DNA of 64,000 bases from Microbulbifer sp. YPW1 (GCF_013367775.1 NZ_CP055157.1:1302001-1366000), one strand, 5' to 3'; shown: positions 19,059 through 26,936, counted from the stretch's first letter. Numbers and translations are program-made. Notes: generated by a model from the sequence alone, not told the origin.

Positions 19059-19469
19059 ATTGCTGACTCTCGGTTGGTTGTGCAAAAAAAGGACTAGATC
19101 TTTGACGCTTGTAATCTGATTAAAGTACGGATTACTTTCAGGCTGCCCAGTGTCTATACACAGCCGATCTGCTACCGACCAATAAATTTCATCGAGATCA
19201 TCGGGGTGCATTTTATATGTTTCTTCAAACATATCTTCGGCTTTAACGGGAAAGGGCTTCCCGTTGAATTTACCTAAATTGAGCTGCACTTCATTCCATA
19301 CTTCACGGATTATTTTAGTGTCCACACTTCTGTAGTCGAAAGACCTGGCGTACTCGCAGATATTAGGATCACCTCTTTTCGTGGCGATCTTTTTCATCCG
19401 AATGTGATCGATGAGAGCCCAAATGACTATCACCAGAACTGAACCACAGATAATTATGAAGGTGCTCAT
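19053..19469 (-). CDS. Cassette 7: single-pass membrane protein of unknown function
   Basis: 138 aa. An N-terminal membrane helix (FIIICGSVLVIVIWALI) is followed by a cytosolic domain rich in acidic residues (FPVKAEDMFEETYKMHPDDLDEIYWSVADRL). I do not recognise a family. AGG lies ten bases upstream of the ATG. Confidence 0.75.
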   Translation of the reverse strand: MSTFIIICGSVLVIVIWALIDHIRMKKIATKRGDPNICEYARSFDYRSVDTKIIREVWNEVQLNLGKFNGKPFPVKAEDMFEETYKMHPDDLDEIYWSVADRLCIDTGQPESNPYFNQITSVKDLVLFLHNQPRVSNA

Positions 19470-19480
19470 GATTTACCTAT

Positions 19481-19541
19481 GCATAACGCCAACAGCAGGG
19501 GCGCGACGAAAGGAGCGTCCCTTACCTGTACTGGTTATGTG
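19481..19541 (-). repeat. attC site B (short type, about 60 bp)
   Basis: On minus it runs from ACATAACCAGTACAGG to TGTTGGCGTTATGC, with paired arms around GGGACGCTCC...GCGCCCC. It is half the length of the other sites and unrelated to them in its arms, so this cassette came from a different source. Confidence 0.65.
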
Positions 19542-19552
19542 ACTTCCAATGT

Positions 19553-19777
19553 TTAAGCAAAGTAGAAATAGACATCTTTGATTAAAGATCCGACTTCATC
19601 GGAAATCTCTTGGTCACCGTGTTTCTGAACTTCGGCCAAAATGCCTTTCGCGGGAAGCGGACCTCGCACGGCTCTCAGGGCAGCTAACTCAGCGTGCAGC
19701 TTGTTCCTAGTTGCTGCATTCGATATTGCTGCATCGACGATACTGCCCAACGCGTTTATACCTTCTTCCCTAGTCAT
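19553..19777 (-). CDS. Cassette 6: small helical protein of unknown function (74 aa)
   Basis: The protein begins MTREEGINALGSIVDAAI and ends SDEVGSLIKDVYFYFA. It has no membrane segment or recognised motif. GGAG lies five bases before the ATG at 19777. The frame is open upstream only through attC sequence, so the longer reading is rejected. Confidence 0.65.
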   Translation of the reverse strand: MTREEGINALGSIVDAAISNAATRNKLHAELAALRAVRGPLPAKGILAEVQKHGDQEISDEVGSLIKDVYFYFA

Positions 19778-19790
19778 ATCGCTCCGACCA

Positions 19791-19913
19791 CATAACGCCG
19801 CGCTCAGGGGCAGCTTACTTTGGGCGCTTGATTGCGCGAAAATGGGAGCGAAGCGACCGCGTAATAAAGTGCACAAAGTAAGCCGCCCCTCCTGCAGCGC
19901 CTTGTTAGGCATG
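19791..19913 (-). repeat. attC site C (long type)
   Basis: About 122 bp between cassettes 5 and 6. On minus it opens with ATGCCTAACAAGGCGC and closes with GGCGTTATG. The paired inner arms include TTACTTTGTGCAC and CAAAGTAAGC-type stretches. It is a close relative of sites A, D, F and G. Confidence 0.82.
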
Positions 19914-19916
19914 GGG

Positions 19917-20312
19917 CTACTCTAGAACCATCCGGAACTCCTCTGCCATTGATTCCGATACGAATGACGAGAAGTGTGACAACCTTACTTGGTTGGGTAT
20001 TTCTGTTTTATTAGCAAATACATAATACTTGGTTCCAGCATTATCAAAGTACCCTGAACATGTGCCACTAAGCTTGTTATCCACGATGTAATAATCGTTT
20101 GACTCACCTTTGAACATTTTTTCTACATCAAAAGTTACGATTTGGTGGTCATTACTTACGTTTTCGTTACTTGTGATGACTCCGAAAAATACAACCTCGT
20201 ACTGCTCAAGGTATTTTTCAGGGTTCATAGCGATTCTCGAACTTGGATCAGCTATACAGCTGACCCCAACAGAAGGGATAAGTATGCCAATTATTGATGC
20301 GAGCACTTTCAT
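19917..20312 (-). CDS. Cassette 5: secreted protein, possibly NTR/TIMP-like
   Basis: 131 aa from the ATG at 20312; a GTG directly before it is also possible. It has an N-terminal signal-like helix (LASIIGILIPSVGVSC). The body reads YEVVFFGVITSN..., VTFDVEKMFKGE... and a later LSGTCSGYFDNAGTKYYVFAN. This pattern (VFxGxV, FxVxxxxKG, Cys, YYVFA) recalls bacterial netrin/TIMP-like domains, but that is a pattern match by eye. Confidence 0.7.
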   Translation of the reverse strand: MKVLASIIGILIPSVGVSCIADPSSRIAMNPEKYLEQYEVVFFGVITSNENVSNDHQIVTFDVEKMFKGESNDYYIVDNKLSGTCSGYFDNAGTKYYVFANKTEIPNQVRLSHFSSFVSESMAEEFRMVLE

Positions 20313-20321
20313 CACTATGTT

Positions 20322-20440
20322 GCCTAACGCCGCAATCAGACGCGGCTTGCTTTGTGTGCTTTTTGCACGAAAATGGGAGCACAGCGACCGTGCAAAAAGC
20401 GCACAAAGTAAGACGTCGGCTGCATTGCATTGTTAGGGCT
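20322..20440 (-). repeat. attC site D (long type)
   Basis: On minus it opens with GCCCTAACAATGCAATGC and closes with GCGGCGTTAGGC. The arms TGTGCGCTTTTTGCACG and CGTGCAAAAAGCACACA pair almost perfectly around a central bulge region. Confidence 0.85.
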
Positions 20441-20912
20441 CGGAGGCGGAGTGCCAAACCATTTTCTTTAGCTCTCCCCCTGAACTACCACGCCCCTCCT
20501 CTAAAGCTCTGAATCCGATCTTTGAATACAGGCTATATGCTGCTTTGTTTTTTACAGATACATTCAAAACCACAGAAGAAAAGCCTTGCGATTTGGCATG
20601 GCTCAGCAACTCTTTTGCTAGGCCTACGCCAATACCGCCATTTCTTTTCTCCGGCTTTACCCACATGGAAACTAGTTCGTATTGTCCATGAGTGTAAACA
20701 CCACCGACTAATCCGACACACTCTCCATTACAACGAGCAAGTAAAAATTTTAACCCATTTCCTTCCGAAGCGATTGACTTCCATTTATCGTCAGAAATCT
20801 CTCTTGCTTCCTGATAGGTAAGACCAAATGCATCAGGAGAATCAAGAAGTGACTCTAGTCGAATATTTTTTAACGACTCCCAATCGCTTTCAAAGACGGG
20901 CACGATATTCAT
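20433..20912 (-). CDS. Cassette 4: GNAT N-acetyltransferase
   Basis: 159 aa. The GNAT motif A is seen: ELVSMWVKPEKRNGGIGVGLAKELLSHAKSQG, followed by VLNVSVKNKAAYSLYSKIGF. It is a second acetyltransferase in the array, not closely similar to cassette 8. The stop codon lies inside the start of attC D, typical of cassettes. Confidence 0.87.
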   Translation of the reverse strand: MNIVPVFESDWESLKNIRLESLLDSPDAFGLTYQEAREISDDKWKSIASEGNGLKFLLARCNGECVGLVGGVYTHGQYELVSMWVKPEKRNGGIGVGLAKELLSHAKSQGFSSVVLNVSVKNKAAYSLYSKIGFRALEEGRGSSGGELKKMVWHSASEP

Positions 20913-20921
20913 AGCTTTGGA

Positions 20922-21044
20922 GCCCTAACGCCCAGCGCAGGCGCAGCCAGCGCGGAGCGCCTTTTGTGTTAATGTTTGAGCGCCAGCGAGTAACACGAAA
21001 GGTGCGTAGCGTTGGCTGTCGCTCTGCCGCTGTTTGTTAGCATT
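20922..21044 (-). repeat. attC site E (long type, different arms)
   Basis: On minus it opens with ATGCTAACAAACAGCGG and closes with GGGCGTTAGGGC. The arms CGCTACGCACCTTTCGTGTTA and TAACACAAAAGGCGCTCCGCG pair. It has the same outer logic as the other long sites but a different body sequence. Confidence 0.8.
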
Positions 21045-21503
21045 TTATTGGTTGATGAACTTGTTTCGGTCCCTCAAGATCGTAACAAGCGTAGATGGCC
21101 CATAAATAGCCATAAATAAATATGTTCCCAAAACCAGTAGAGCCCTAAATTGGCCGCCAATTGAGTAGGAAAATATTTCAAAAAGTGAGCTATCTTGCTT
21201 GCCTAGGCTAATTTTTTCTGGATTTTCAGGTAGAGTTAAGACTGGCACAGACTTACCTACGGGAAGACTATAACTAAACCCCTCAATTAATCTATTCTCA
21301 TCTATTTGAAGCTCATAGTAATAGGTTGTACCACTTCTACCACTTCGACTTGTATGATCAAGCGCAATAATTTCAGAATTTTTTTCTATGCCGTACTTCC
21401 AAAATATGTATGTATCTTTGGCAGAATAAAGTCCAGCCCAAATCAATAAGGGGAATCCCGCCAAGAGAAAAAGATACAAGAACCAGTTCCAAATTTTCTT
21501 CAT
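21045..21503 (-). CDS. Cassette 3: two-pass membrane protein, DUF3592-like
   Basis: 152 aa. Membrane helices are at about 7-27 and 115-140. The soluble middle has SEIIALDHTSRSGRSGTTYYYELQ and PVGKSVPVLTLPENPEKISLG, which fits DUF3592-type proteins (KxVPVxYxPxNPxxA). Its function is unknown; it is probably in the inner membrane with the domain in the periplasm. Confidence 0.75.
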   Translation of the reverse strand: MKKIWNWFLYLFLLAGFPLLIWAGLYSAKDTYIFWKYGIEKNSEIIALDHTSRSGRSGTTYYYELQIDENRLIEGFSYSLPVGKSVPVLTLPENPEKISLGKQDSSLFEIFSYSIGGQFRALLVLGTYLFMAIYGPSTLVTILRDRNKFINQ

Positions 21504-21516
21504 GGGTAACTCTGAA

Positions 21517-21635
21517 TGCTAACGCCGCAATCAGACGCGGCTTACTTTATGTGCTTTTTGCACGAAAATGGGAGCGCAGCGACCGTGCAAAAAGTGCACA
21601 AAGTAAGGCGTCGGCTGCATTGCTTTGTTATGCGC
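21517..21635 (-). repeat. attC site F (long type)
   Basis: On minus it opens with GCATAACAAAGCAATGC and closes with GGCGTTAGCAT. The body is almost identical to site D (TTTTTGCACGGTCGCTG core), indicating that cassettes 2 and 4 carry sister attC sites. Confidence 0.84.
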
Positions 21636-22014
21636 CGCCGCCCTGCATTTGCTGGGCAATACGCTCATTAAGTTGCTTAAACTCTTCTATGAGGTTATCG
21701 CAAGCCACTTTCTCAGCTTGGCATAGCGCCTTAATATCTATAGAAATTGAGCCTTCTCTTTCTAAAACGGTGCGCTTAACTGCCGCTGGATACGCCTCAT
21801 GCTCCGGTGGTGAAAATGACCAAAGAACATAATTGCCATTTTTTTTGGTTGCGAAAATAGCCCAGCCATTTTGTGTTGACTCAGAAGCTTGGGGATCTTG
21901 CCTAAGACTATTCAAAGCCTCTGACACTGTTTTGAACCCAATAGCGCTTGATTCACTGGCTACGGCGGTGACCGAGACAGAAATAATTGCAAAAAGGACT
22001 AAAATTTTTCTCAT
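21628..22014 (-). CDS. Cassette 2: secreted protein of unknown function
   Basis: 128 aa with a clear signal peptide (MRKILVLFAIISVSVTAVAS, probable cut after AVAS). The mature part has NGWAIFATKKNGNYVLWSFSPPEHEAYPA and two cysteines flanking QAEKVA. I recognise no family. GAGGAA is seven bases upstream of the ATG. Confidence 0.75.
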   Translation of the reverse strand: MRKILVLFAIISVSVTAVASESSAIGFKTVSEALNSLRQDPQASESTQNGWAIFATKKNGNYVLWSFSPPEHEAYPAAVKRTVLEREGSISIDIKALCQAEKVACDNLIEEFKQLNERIAQQMQGGGA

Positions 22015-22038
22015 TATTCTTCCTCATGCGCTTTCAAC

Positions 22039-22158
22039 GCATAACGCCGCGCACAGGGGCGGCTTACTTTATGCGCGTTTTGCGCGAGAATGGGAGCGCA
22101 GCGACTTGCGCAAGACGTGCATAAAGTAAGCCGTCCCATTGCTGCGCTTTGTTAGGCT
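22039..22158 (-). repeat. attC site G (long type)
   Basis: On minus it opens with GCCTAACAAAGCGCAGC immediately after the TAG stop of cassette 1 and closes with GCGGCGTTATGCG. The arms CTTACTTTATGCACG and CGCGCATAAAGTAAG pair. Confidence 0.85.
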
Positions 22159-22621
22159 ACGCCCACGTGCACCGACTCTCGTGGGTAGTTCCGTACATTG
22201 ACCACCCTACAATTTTCCAGCCTTCTTTTAGTTTTGCCAGAGAAAATATACTGCATAGTGCTTTTTGATACTTGTTCTTTGATTTAGCTCTTTTGAACAC
22301 GACTGCTAGCGCTGCGGAGCCATCATCAGAAATATTTGAAATATCTGTACTAAATCCGGTATACGGGAAATCGGCAACTCCCATACTTTCGCGCAGTATT
22401 TCTATCATTCTTGGTGCAAAATTCTCATCGCTAGAAATAGCCGGTTGTTCACCCAGTTGGAAAACTGGAGATTTCGCGAAAAATCCCTTTAAGCTACCTG
22501 GATCAGATGAGCTATTAAACTGGTGGTAAAACCTTTCCATAAATTTTTCTACTTCAGATTCTGAATTGGCACTAGCCAAGACCGGAAAAAATATGAAAAA
22601 AACAATCCAAATAATTTTCAT
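22157..22621 (-). CDS. Cassette 1: secreted NTF2-like protein
   Basis: 154 aa with a signal peptide (IIWIVFFIFFPVLASANS). The body FMERFYHQFNSSSDPGSLKGFFA... YQKALCSIFSLAKLKEGWKIVGWSMYG has the layout of a SnoaL/NTF2-like fold. AAGGAG precedes the ATG by eight bases. It is the cassette nearest the presumed entry end. Confidence 0.72.
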   Translation of the reverse strand: MKIIWIVFFIFFPVLASANSESEVEKFMERFYHQFNSSSDPGSLKGFFAKSPVFQLGEQPAISSDENFAPRMIEILRESMGVADFPYTGFSTDISNISDDGSAALAVVFKRAKSKNKYQKALCSIFSLAKLKEGWKIVGWSMYGTTHESRCTWA

Positions 22622-22637
22622 GGATCAGCTCTCCTTA

Positions 22638-22644
22638 GCCTAAC
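22638..22644 (-). other. Core recombination site at the entry end of the array
   Basis: GTTAGGC on minus, 16 bases before the first cassette's start codon, matches the GTTRRRY core found at attI or attC junctions. No attC-like partner or attI1-like direct repeats are seen upstream, so its identity (attI or cut attC) is open. Confidence 0.55.
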
Positions 22645-22661
22645 AGTTTTATTCAAAAGCT

Positions 22662-22690
22662 CCAGATCTAGGCATAATGCCTAGATCTGG
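22662..22690. repeat. Perfect 29-bp palindrome, copy 1
   Basis: The arms CCAGATCTAGGCAT and ATGCCTAGATCTGG are exact inverted copies around a single A. It lies between the cassette array and the unknown gene at 22737. It could be a protein-binding site, a terminator-like hairpin or a recombination site. Confidence 0.8.
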
Positions 22691-22700
22691 CAATATTTTT

Positions 22701-22729
22701 CCATATTTAGGCATTATGCCTATATCTGG
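22701..22729. repeat. Imperfect 29-bp palindrome, copy 2
   Basis: CCATATTTAGGCAT, T, ATGCCTATATCTGG: a diverged copy of the palindrome 39 bp to the left, with the same GGCAT-ATGCC centre. A third half-like sequence (ACATCTAGGCAC) lies inside the 3' end of the next gene. Confidence 0.75.
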
Positions 22730-22736
22730 AAGCATT

Positions 22737-23123
22737 CTACATGTCTACATCTAGGCACTTATCGATAAGCCCTTCTACTATTCGATGGTGTAATTCTGCG
22801 CCTTCTGCGAGCTTTCTCTTTACCACCCAGGCTTTGGCTAGCTTGCTCCATCGCCCGCCGATTCGTTTTGCTTCATTGCGTAGCTCTAGCTCATCAAAGG
22901 CAATTTTCAGGGCGACCCATTCAGTGAGTTTCGTGTTAGCTGCGCGGTGTGCTTGCGAGCGCGGGTAAGCTTCGCGTTCGGCAACGATGATTTCTACGGT
23001 GGTGTAGACGGTCTTTTTACATCGTGACCGGCGGTAGCGGACAGCGCAGAGTTGCTGCCCGTATTTATCTGAATACCTTTTGGTCCCGTCATCTCCGGGC
23101 CTGAAGGTTTTTATTATGTTCAT
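22737..23123 (-). CDS. Small conserved protein of unknown function beside the array
   Basis: 128 aa. Basic N-terminal part (GTKRYSDKYGQQLCAVRYRRSRCKKTVYTTVEIIV), then LKIAFDELELRNEAKRIGGRWSKLAKAWVVKR. This layout (TxRxxxxYGxxLxxVRYR... KTVELIV... RxxGGRWxxxxxxW) is one I associate with small proteins found scattered next to mobile DNA in proteobacteria, without a known function. It has no tyrosine-recombinase motif. AAGGAGG stands directly before the ATG at 23123. Two palindromes follow its stop. Confidence 0.7.
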   Translation of the reverse strand: MNIIKTFRPGDDGTKRYSDKYGQQLCAVRYRRSRCKKTVYTTVEIIVAEREAYPRSQAHRAANTKLTEWVALKIAFDELELRNEAKRIGGRWSKLAKAWVVKRKLAEGAELHHRIVEGLIDKCLDVDM

Positions 23124-23146
23124 ATGCCCTCCTTGGCATTTTCTGT

Positions 23147-24610
23147 TTAAAGTCCTAGCTTGCTCCAGATTTCGTCAACTTTCTTGGTGACATCCGGATC
23201 TTTTACGATTGGCCGCCCCCATTCGCGCGTTGTCTCCCCTTCCCATTTGTTGGTTGCATCAAATCCGATTTTTGATCCAAGGCCGGAGACCGGGGAGGCG
23301 AAGTCGAGGTAGTCAATTGGGGTGTTTTCCACCATCACCGTATCCCGCGCGGGGTCCATTCTGGTGGTCATGGCCCAGATCACGTCCTTCCAGTCGCGGG
23401 CGTTCACATCATCATCGGTGACGATAACGAACTTGGTGTACATAAACTGGCGCAGGAAGGACCAGACGCCCATCATCACGCGTTTGGCGTGGCCGGCGTA
23501 TTGTTTCTTCATGGTGACCACCGCGAGGCGGTAGGAGCAGCCTTCCGGGGGCAGGTAGAAGTCGACGATCTCCGGGAACTGCTTGCGCAATATCGGCACG
23601 AATACTTCGTTCAGGGCTTCCCCCAGTACCGCGGGTTCATCCGGTGGGCGGCCGGTGTAGGTGCTGTGGTAAATGGGGTCTTTGCGGTGGGTGATTTTCT
23701 CCACGGTGAATACCGGGAAGCTGTCGACCTCGTTGTAGTAGCCGGTGTGGTCGCCGTAGGGGCCTTCGTCGGCCATGTCATCGGGATAAATGTAGCCTTC
23801 GAGCACATACTCGGCGCTGGCCGGCACCTGCAGGTTGCTGAGCCTCGCTTCCGCTACCTCGGTCTTGGCGCCGCGCAGTAAGCCGGCAAAGCCGTATTCA
23901 GAGAGCGTGTCCGGCACCGGGGTGACGGCGCCGAGGATGGTGGCGGGGTCGGCCCCCAGGGCCACTGCGACGGGAAAGGGCTCACCGGGGAATTTCTGCT
24001 GCCACTCACGGAAATCCAGTGCGCCGCCGCGGTGGGAAAGCCAGCGCATAATCAGGCGATCCTTGCCAATCAGCTGCATGCGATAGATGCCGAGATTCTG
24101 GCGTTTCTTTTCCGGTCCGCGGGTGATCACCAGCGGCCAGGTGACCAGTGGCGCGGCGTCCCCCGGCCAGCAGGTTTGGATCGGCAGCTTGGTGAGATCG
24201 ATATCACCGGTGTTGATTTCAAACTGCTGGCAGTCGGCCTTGCTGACAACCTTGGGGCCCATGTTCATGACCTGCTTGAATACGGGCAGTTTTTCCCAGG
24301 CGTCGCGGAGTCCTTCCGGCGGCTGCGGTTCTTTAAGGAAGGCGAGCAGTTCGCCCACTTCCCGCAGCTCACTTACGGATTCTCGCCCCATGCCCAGTGC
24401 GACACGCTCGGGGGTGCCGAACAGGTTGGCGAGTACCGGGGTGTCGTAGCCAGTGGGGTTTTCAAATAACAGGGCGGGGCCACCGGCGCGCAGTACGCGG
24501 TCGGCGATTTCTGTCATTTCCAGGTAGGGGCTGACGGGGTGTTTGATACGTTTGAGGAGGCCGCGCTTTTCCAGGAGTCGGATGAAGTCGCGCAGGTCTT
24601 TGTATTTCAT
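23147..24610 (-). CDS. ubiD: UbiD, 3-octaprenyl-4-hydroxybenzoate carboxy-lyase
   Basis: Decarboxylates the polyprenyl-hydroxybenzoate intermediate of ubiquinone synthesis using prenylated FMN (made by UbiX, not in the window). 487 aa, usual length. Seen: [22 protein letters not shown] at the start, [19 protein letters not shown] (prFMN/Mn region), [20 protein letters not shown] with catalytic acidic residues, and [22 protein letters not shown] separate transcription unit before the RRM gene. Confidence 0.97.
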   Translation of the reverse strand: MKYKDLRDFIRLLEKRGLLKRIKHPVSPYLEMTEIADRVLRAGGPALLFENPTGYDTPVLANLFGTPERVALGMGRESVSELREVGELLAFLKEPQPPEGLRDAWEKLPVFKQVMNMGPKVVSKADCQQFEINTGDIDLTKLPIQTCWPGDAAPLVTWPLVITRGPEKKRQNLGIYRMQLIGKDRLIMRWLSHRGGALDFREWQQKFPGEPFPVAVALGADPATILGAVTPVPDTLSEYGFAGLLRGAKTEVAEARLSNLQVPASAEYVLEGYIYPDDMADEGPYGDHTGYYNEVDSFPVFTVEKITHRKDPIYHSTYTGRPPDEPAVLGEALNEVFVPILRKQFPEIVDFYLPPEGCSYRLAVVTMKKQYAGHAKRVMMGVWSFLRQFMYTKFVIVTDDDVNARDWKDVIWAMTTRMDPARDTVMVENTPIDYLDFASPVSGLGSKIGFDATNKWEGETTREWGRPIVKDPDVTKKVDEIWSKLGL

Positions 24611-24725
24611 GTTTTACCGGTCGACGAGAAGTTCAGCGGCCAGTGTAAAACAGTCGGGACACAATGGGGAATTTGCGCCTTGCCATGGGTACGGCAGTGC
24701 AGAATTAGGAGGGGGTTTTGAACAA

Positions 24726-24745
24726 CCCGCAGCGGGCGCTGCGGG
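24726..24745 (-). terminator. Hairpin after the RRM gene
   Basis: CCCGCAGCG and CGCTGCGGG pair over 9 bp with a minimal loop, about 30 bp after the RRM-protein stop. The downstream TTGTTC is a weak U-run. Confidence 0.6.
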
Positions 24746-24775
24746 CTGCCGGACTTCTAGACGATAAAACGTGTC

Positions 24776-25045
24776 TTAGAAGCGGGGACGACGCGGACGG
24801 TCTTCGCGCGGCTTGGCTTCGTTAACACGGATGTTACGGCCAGACAGCGGCTGATCATTCATTTCTTCGATTGCCTTACGCGCTTCGTCGTCGTTCGGCA
24901 TTTCTACGAAACCAAAACCTTTAGAACGGCCAGTTTCCCGGTCAGTGATTACAGTAGCCCGGGAGATTTCACCGAACGCACCGAAAGCTTCGTGCAGTTC
25001 GTCAGAGGTTACGCCGTAGGCCAGATTTCCGATATAGATATTCAC
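24776..25045 (-). CDS. RRM-type RNA-binding protein
   Basis: 89 aa, one RNA-recognition motif. RNP2 is IYIGNL (residues 3-8) and RNP1 is KGFGFVEM (about 43-50), with a basic Arg/Pro-rich tail (PREDRPRRPRF). Such small proteins in bacteria are often cold-induced RNA chaperones. GTG start at 25045. The 290-bp leader upstream is long for its size and could hold regulatory structure. Confidence 0.92.
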   Translation of the reverse strand: MNIYIGNLAYGVTSDELHEAFGAFGEISRATVITDRETGRSKGFGFVEMPNDDEARKAIEEMNDQPLSGRNIRVNEAKPREDRPRRPRF

Positions 25046-25296
25046 AAAAAAGTCTCACTAGAGTCAGTGGGCTGTCGAGCAATTCACAAATGGTAACCAG
25101 CTCCACCGAGTTATCCATTTGAGATTGGTCCAGAGTCGCTCGACTTCCCAGCCGGGCGAGACCAATTCAGTAGGTGTCGAAAGTATGTTCAACACCGCAA
25201 TGAAAGCCTTTATATGCCTAACGCTTGGCCTTTTCAACTGAATTCGGCGTAATTTCACGCCTCATTCGTCGCATTGCAAAAATTGTCCATTAGAAG

Positions 25297-25328
25297 CAAA
25301 AAAGGCCTGCACATTGCGCAGGCCTTTA
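25297..25328 (-). terminator. Rho-independent terminator of rho
   Basis: AGGCCTGC and GCAGGCCT with a 7-nt loop, followed on minus by TTTTTT. It lies just after the rho stop codon. Confidence 0.9.
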
Positions 25329-25341
25329 TTGTGTATCGGAA

Positions 25342-26601
25342 TTATTTCCGTTTCATGGACAGGAAGAATTCGTCGTTGGATTTGAAGTCCTTGAGCTTGT
25401 CGATCAGGAATTCAGTGGCGGCGAGATCTTCCATATCGTGCAGAAGCTTGCGCAGAATCCACACGCGCTGCAGTTCGCCTTCCGGCATCAGCAGCTCTTC
25501 GCGGCGGGTACCGGAGCGGCGCACATTGATGGCCGGGTAGACGCGCTTCTCGGCGATCTTGCGATCCAGCTGCAGCTCCATGTTACCGGTGCCTTTAAAC
25601 TCTTCGAAGATCACTTCGTCCATCTTCGAACCGGTGTCCACCAGCGCGGTGGCGATGATGGAAAGGCTGCCGCCCTCTTCAATATTACGGGCTGCACCAA
25701 AGAAGCGCTTCGGGCGCTCCAGGGCATGCGCATCGACACCACCGGTCAGCACCTTGCCGGAGCTGGGTACCGTGGTGTTGTAGGCGCGCGCCAGACGAGT
25801 GATGGAGTCCAGCAGGATCACCACGTCTTTCTTGTGTTCTACCAGGCGCTTGGCCTTTTCGATCACCATCTCGGCCACCTGTACGTGACGGGCCGGCGGC
25901 TCGTCAAAGGTGGAGGCAACCACTTCGCCGCGCACGGAGCGCTGCATTTCGGTCACTTCTTCCGGGCGCTCGTCGATCAGCAGGACGATCAGGTGACACT
26001 CCGGATTGTTGCGGGTGATGGCCTGGGCCATGTTCTGCAACATGATCGTTTTACCCGCTTTAGGGGGTGCAACAATCAGGCCACGCTGGCCTTTGCCGAT
26101 GGGTGCAACCAGGTCGATGATGCGGCCGATCAGGTCTTCGGAAGATCCGTTGCCGCACTCGAGGGTGAGGCGGTCGTTCGGGAACAGCGGCGTAAGGTTT
26201 TCAAAAAGAATCTTGTTGCGCGCGTTTTCCGGCTTGTCGAAGTTGATATCGCTTACTTTCAGCAGTGCGAAGTAGCGTTCGCCTTCTTTGGGGGGACGGA
26301 TCTTGCCGGCAATGGAGTCACCGGTGCGGAGGTTGAAGCGGCGGATCTGACTGGGAGAAACGTAGATATCATCGGGGCCTGCGAGGTAGGACGAGTCGGC
26401 AGACCGCAAGAAGCCAAACCCGTCCTGAAGAATTTCCAACACCCCCTCACCGTAGATGTCTTCTCCGCTCTTGGCGTGGCGCTTGAGGATATTGAAAATG
26501 ATGTCCTGCTTGCGCGAGCGGGCGAGGTTTTCGAGCCCCATGCCTTTGGCAATTTCAATCAGCTCTTCAATGGGTTTGGTTTTTAATTCAGAAAGGTTCA
26601 T
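25342..26601 (-). CDS. rho: Transcription termination factor Rho
   Basis: Hexameric RNA-dependent ATPase that ends transcription. 419 aa (E. coli 419). The N-terminal helical part is [22 protein letters not shown]. The RNA-binding cold-shock-like domain has [17 protein letters not shown]. The P-loop is [13 protein letters not shown] (about 173-185), followed by [15 protein letters not shown] and the R-loop/Q-loop region [21 protein letters not shown]. It is preceded by a leader of about 300 nt from the candidate promoter at 26909-26936, consistent with the autoregulated leader known for rho. Confidence 0.98.
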   Translation of the reverse strand: MNLSELKTKPIEELIEIAKGMGLENLARSRKQDIIFNILKRHAKSGEDIYGEGVLEILQDGFGFLRSADSSYLAGPDDIYVSPSQIRRFNLRTGDSIAGKIRPPKEGERYFALLKVSDINFDKPENARNKILFENLTPLFPNDRLTLECGNGSSEDLIGRIIDLVAPIGKGQRGLIVAPPKAGKTIMLQNMAQAITRNNPECHLIVLLIDERPEEVTEMQRSVRGEVVASTFDEPPARHVQVAEMVIEKAKRLVEHKKDVVILLDSITRLARAYNTTVPSSGKVLTGGVDAHALERPKRFFGAARNIEEGGSLSIIATALVDTGSKMDEVIFEEFKGTGNMELQLDRKIAEKRVYPAINVRRSGTRREELLMPEGELQRVWILRKLLHDMEDLAATEFLIDKLKDFKSNDEFFLSMKRK

Positions 26602-26908
26602 ACCAATTGCTTTATTAAGGTTTCTTCTGTCAGTTGGCGCGGACGCACCGGAATTTTTTGAGGGGGGAGTTGAAAGTTCGATCTTGATAATACCCGTATC
26701 GACTAGTCGACGGATTAGCTTTCCGCACGCTACTCAATTGAAGACCACCTGAACACAGGTTACCACTCGCATCGGCACACTAGGCTTGGCGAAGGTGCCA
26801 GAAGGAAGATCGTTCAACTTGAGGAGTTTGCGCCGGAGAGGCTGTGACGACAGCGGGGTTGGCGACTTGGCTCAGGTCTGGACTGAACAGTTACTTTGAT
26901 TACTAGGC
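26602..26908 (-). promoter_or_regulatory. Long 5' leader of rho
   Basis: About 300 nt between the candidate promoter and the rho ATG with no reading frame I can support. In E. coli the rho leader is a Rho-dependent autoregulation site; the same role is inferred here. No strong intrinsic hairpin with a U-run is visible. Confidence 0.5.
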
Positions 26909-26936
26909 AGTATAACGGTAGTTCGGCATCCTGCAA
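26909..26936 (-). promoter_or_regulatory. Candidate sigma-70 promoter of rho
   Basis: On minus, TTGCAG (26931-26936), a 16-bp spacer and TATACT (26909-26914). It lies between the trxA terminator and rho. Confidence 0.6.

Larger units (their letters stand above)
18519..22645 (-). mobile_element. Integron gene-cassette array without an integrase in the window (8 cassettes, 7 attC sites)
   Basis: Eight short genes, all on minus, are each separated by an attC-like site. Each site starts at or just after a stop codon with (C)YTAACAA and ends with GGCGTTA or similar just before the next start. Five sites are close copies of one another. The cassettes are visibly AT-richer than the flanking core genes. 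The entry side is marked by GTTAGGC at 22638-22644. No tyrosine integrase gene lies on either side, so within this window it is a CALIN-type cluster (attC sites lacking an integrase). The cassette order and boundaries are seen; the mobility is inference. Confidence 0.88.

Noticed and set aside
18519..22645. CRISPR array
   Set aside because: The repeats are about 60-120 bp, fold as imperfect hairpins and alternate with genes, which is the attC pattern and not short direct repeats with uniform spacers.
22737..23123. Integron integrase
   Set aside because: Too short and lacks the R-HxxR-Y residues of tyrosine recombinases; xerC at 49729 is the only such gene here and is the dimer-resolution type.
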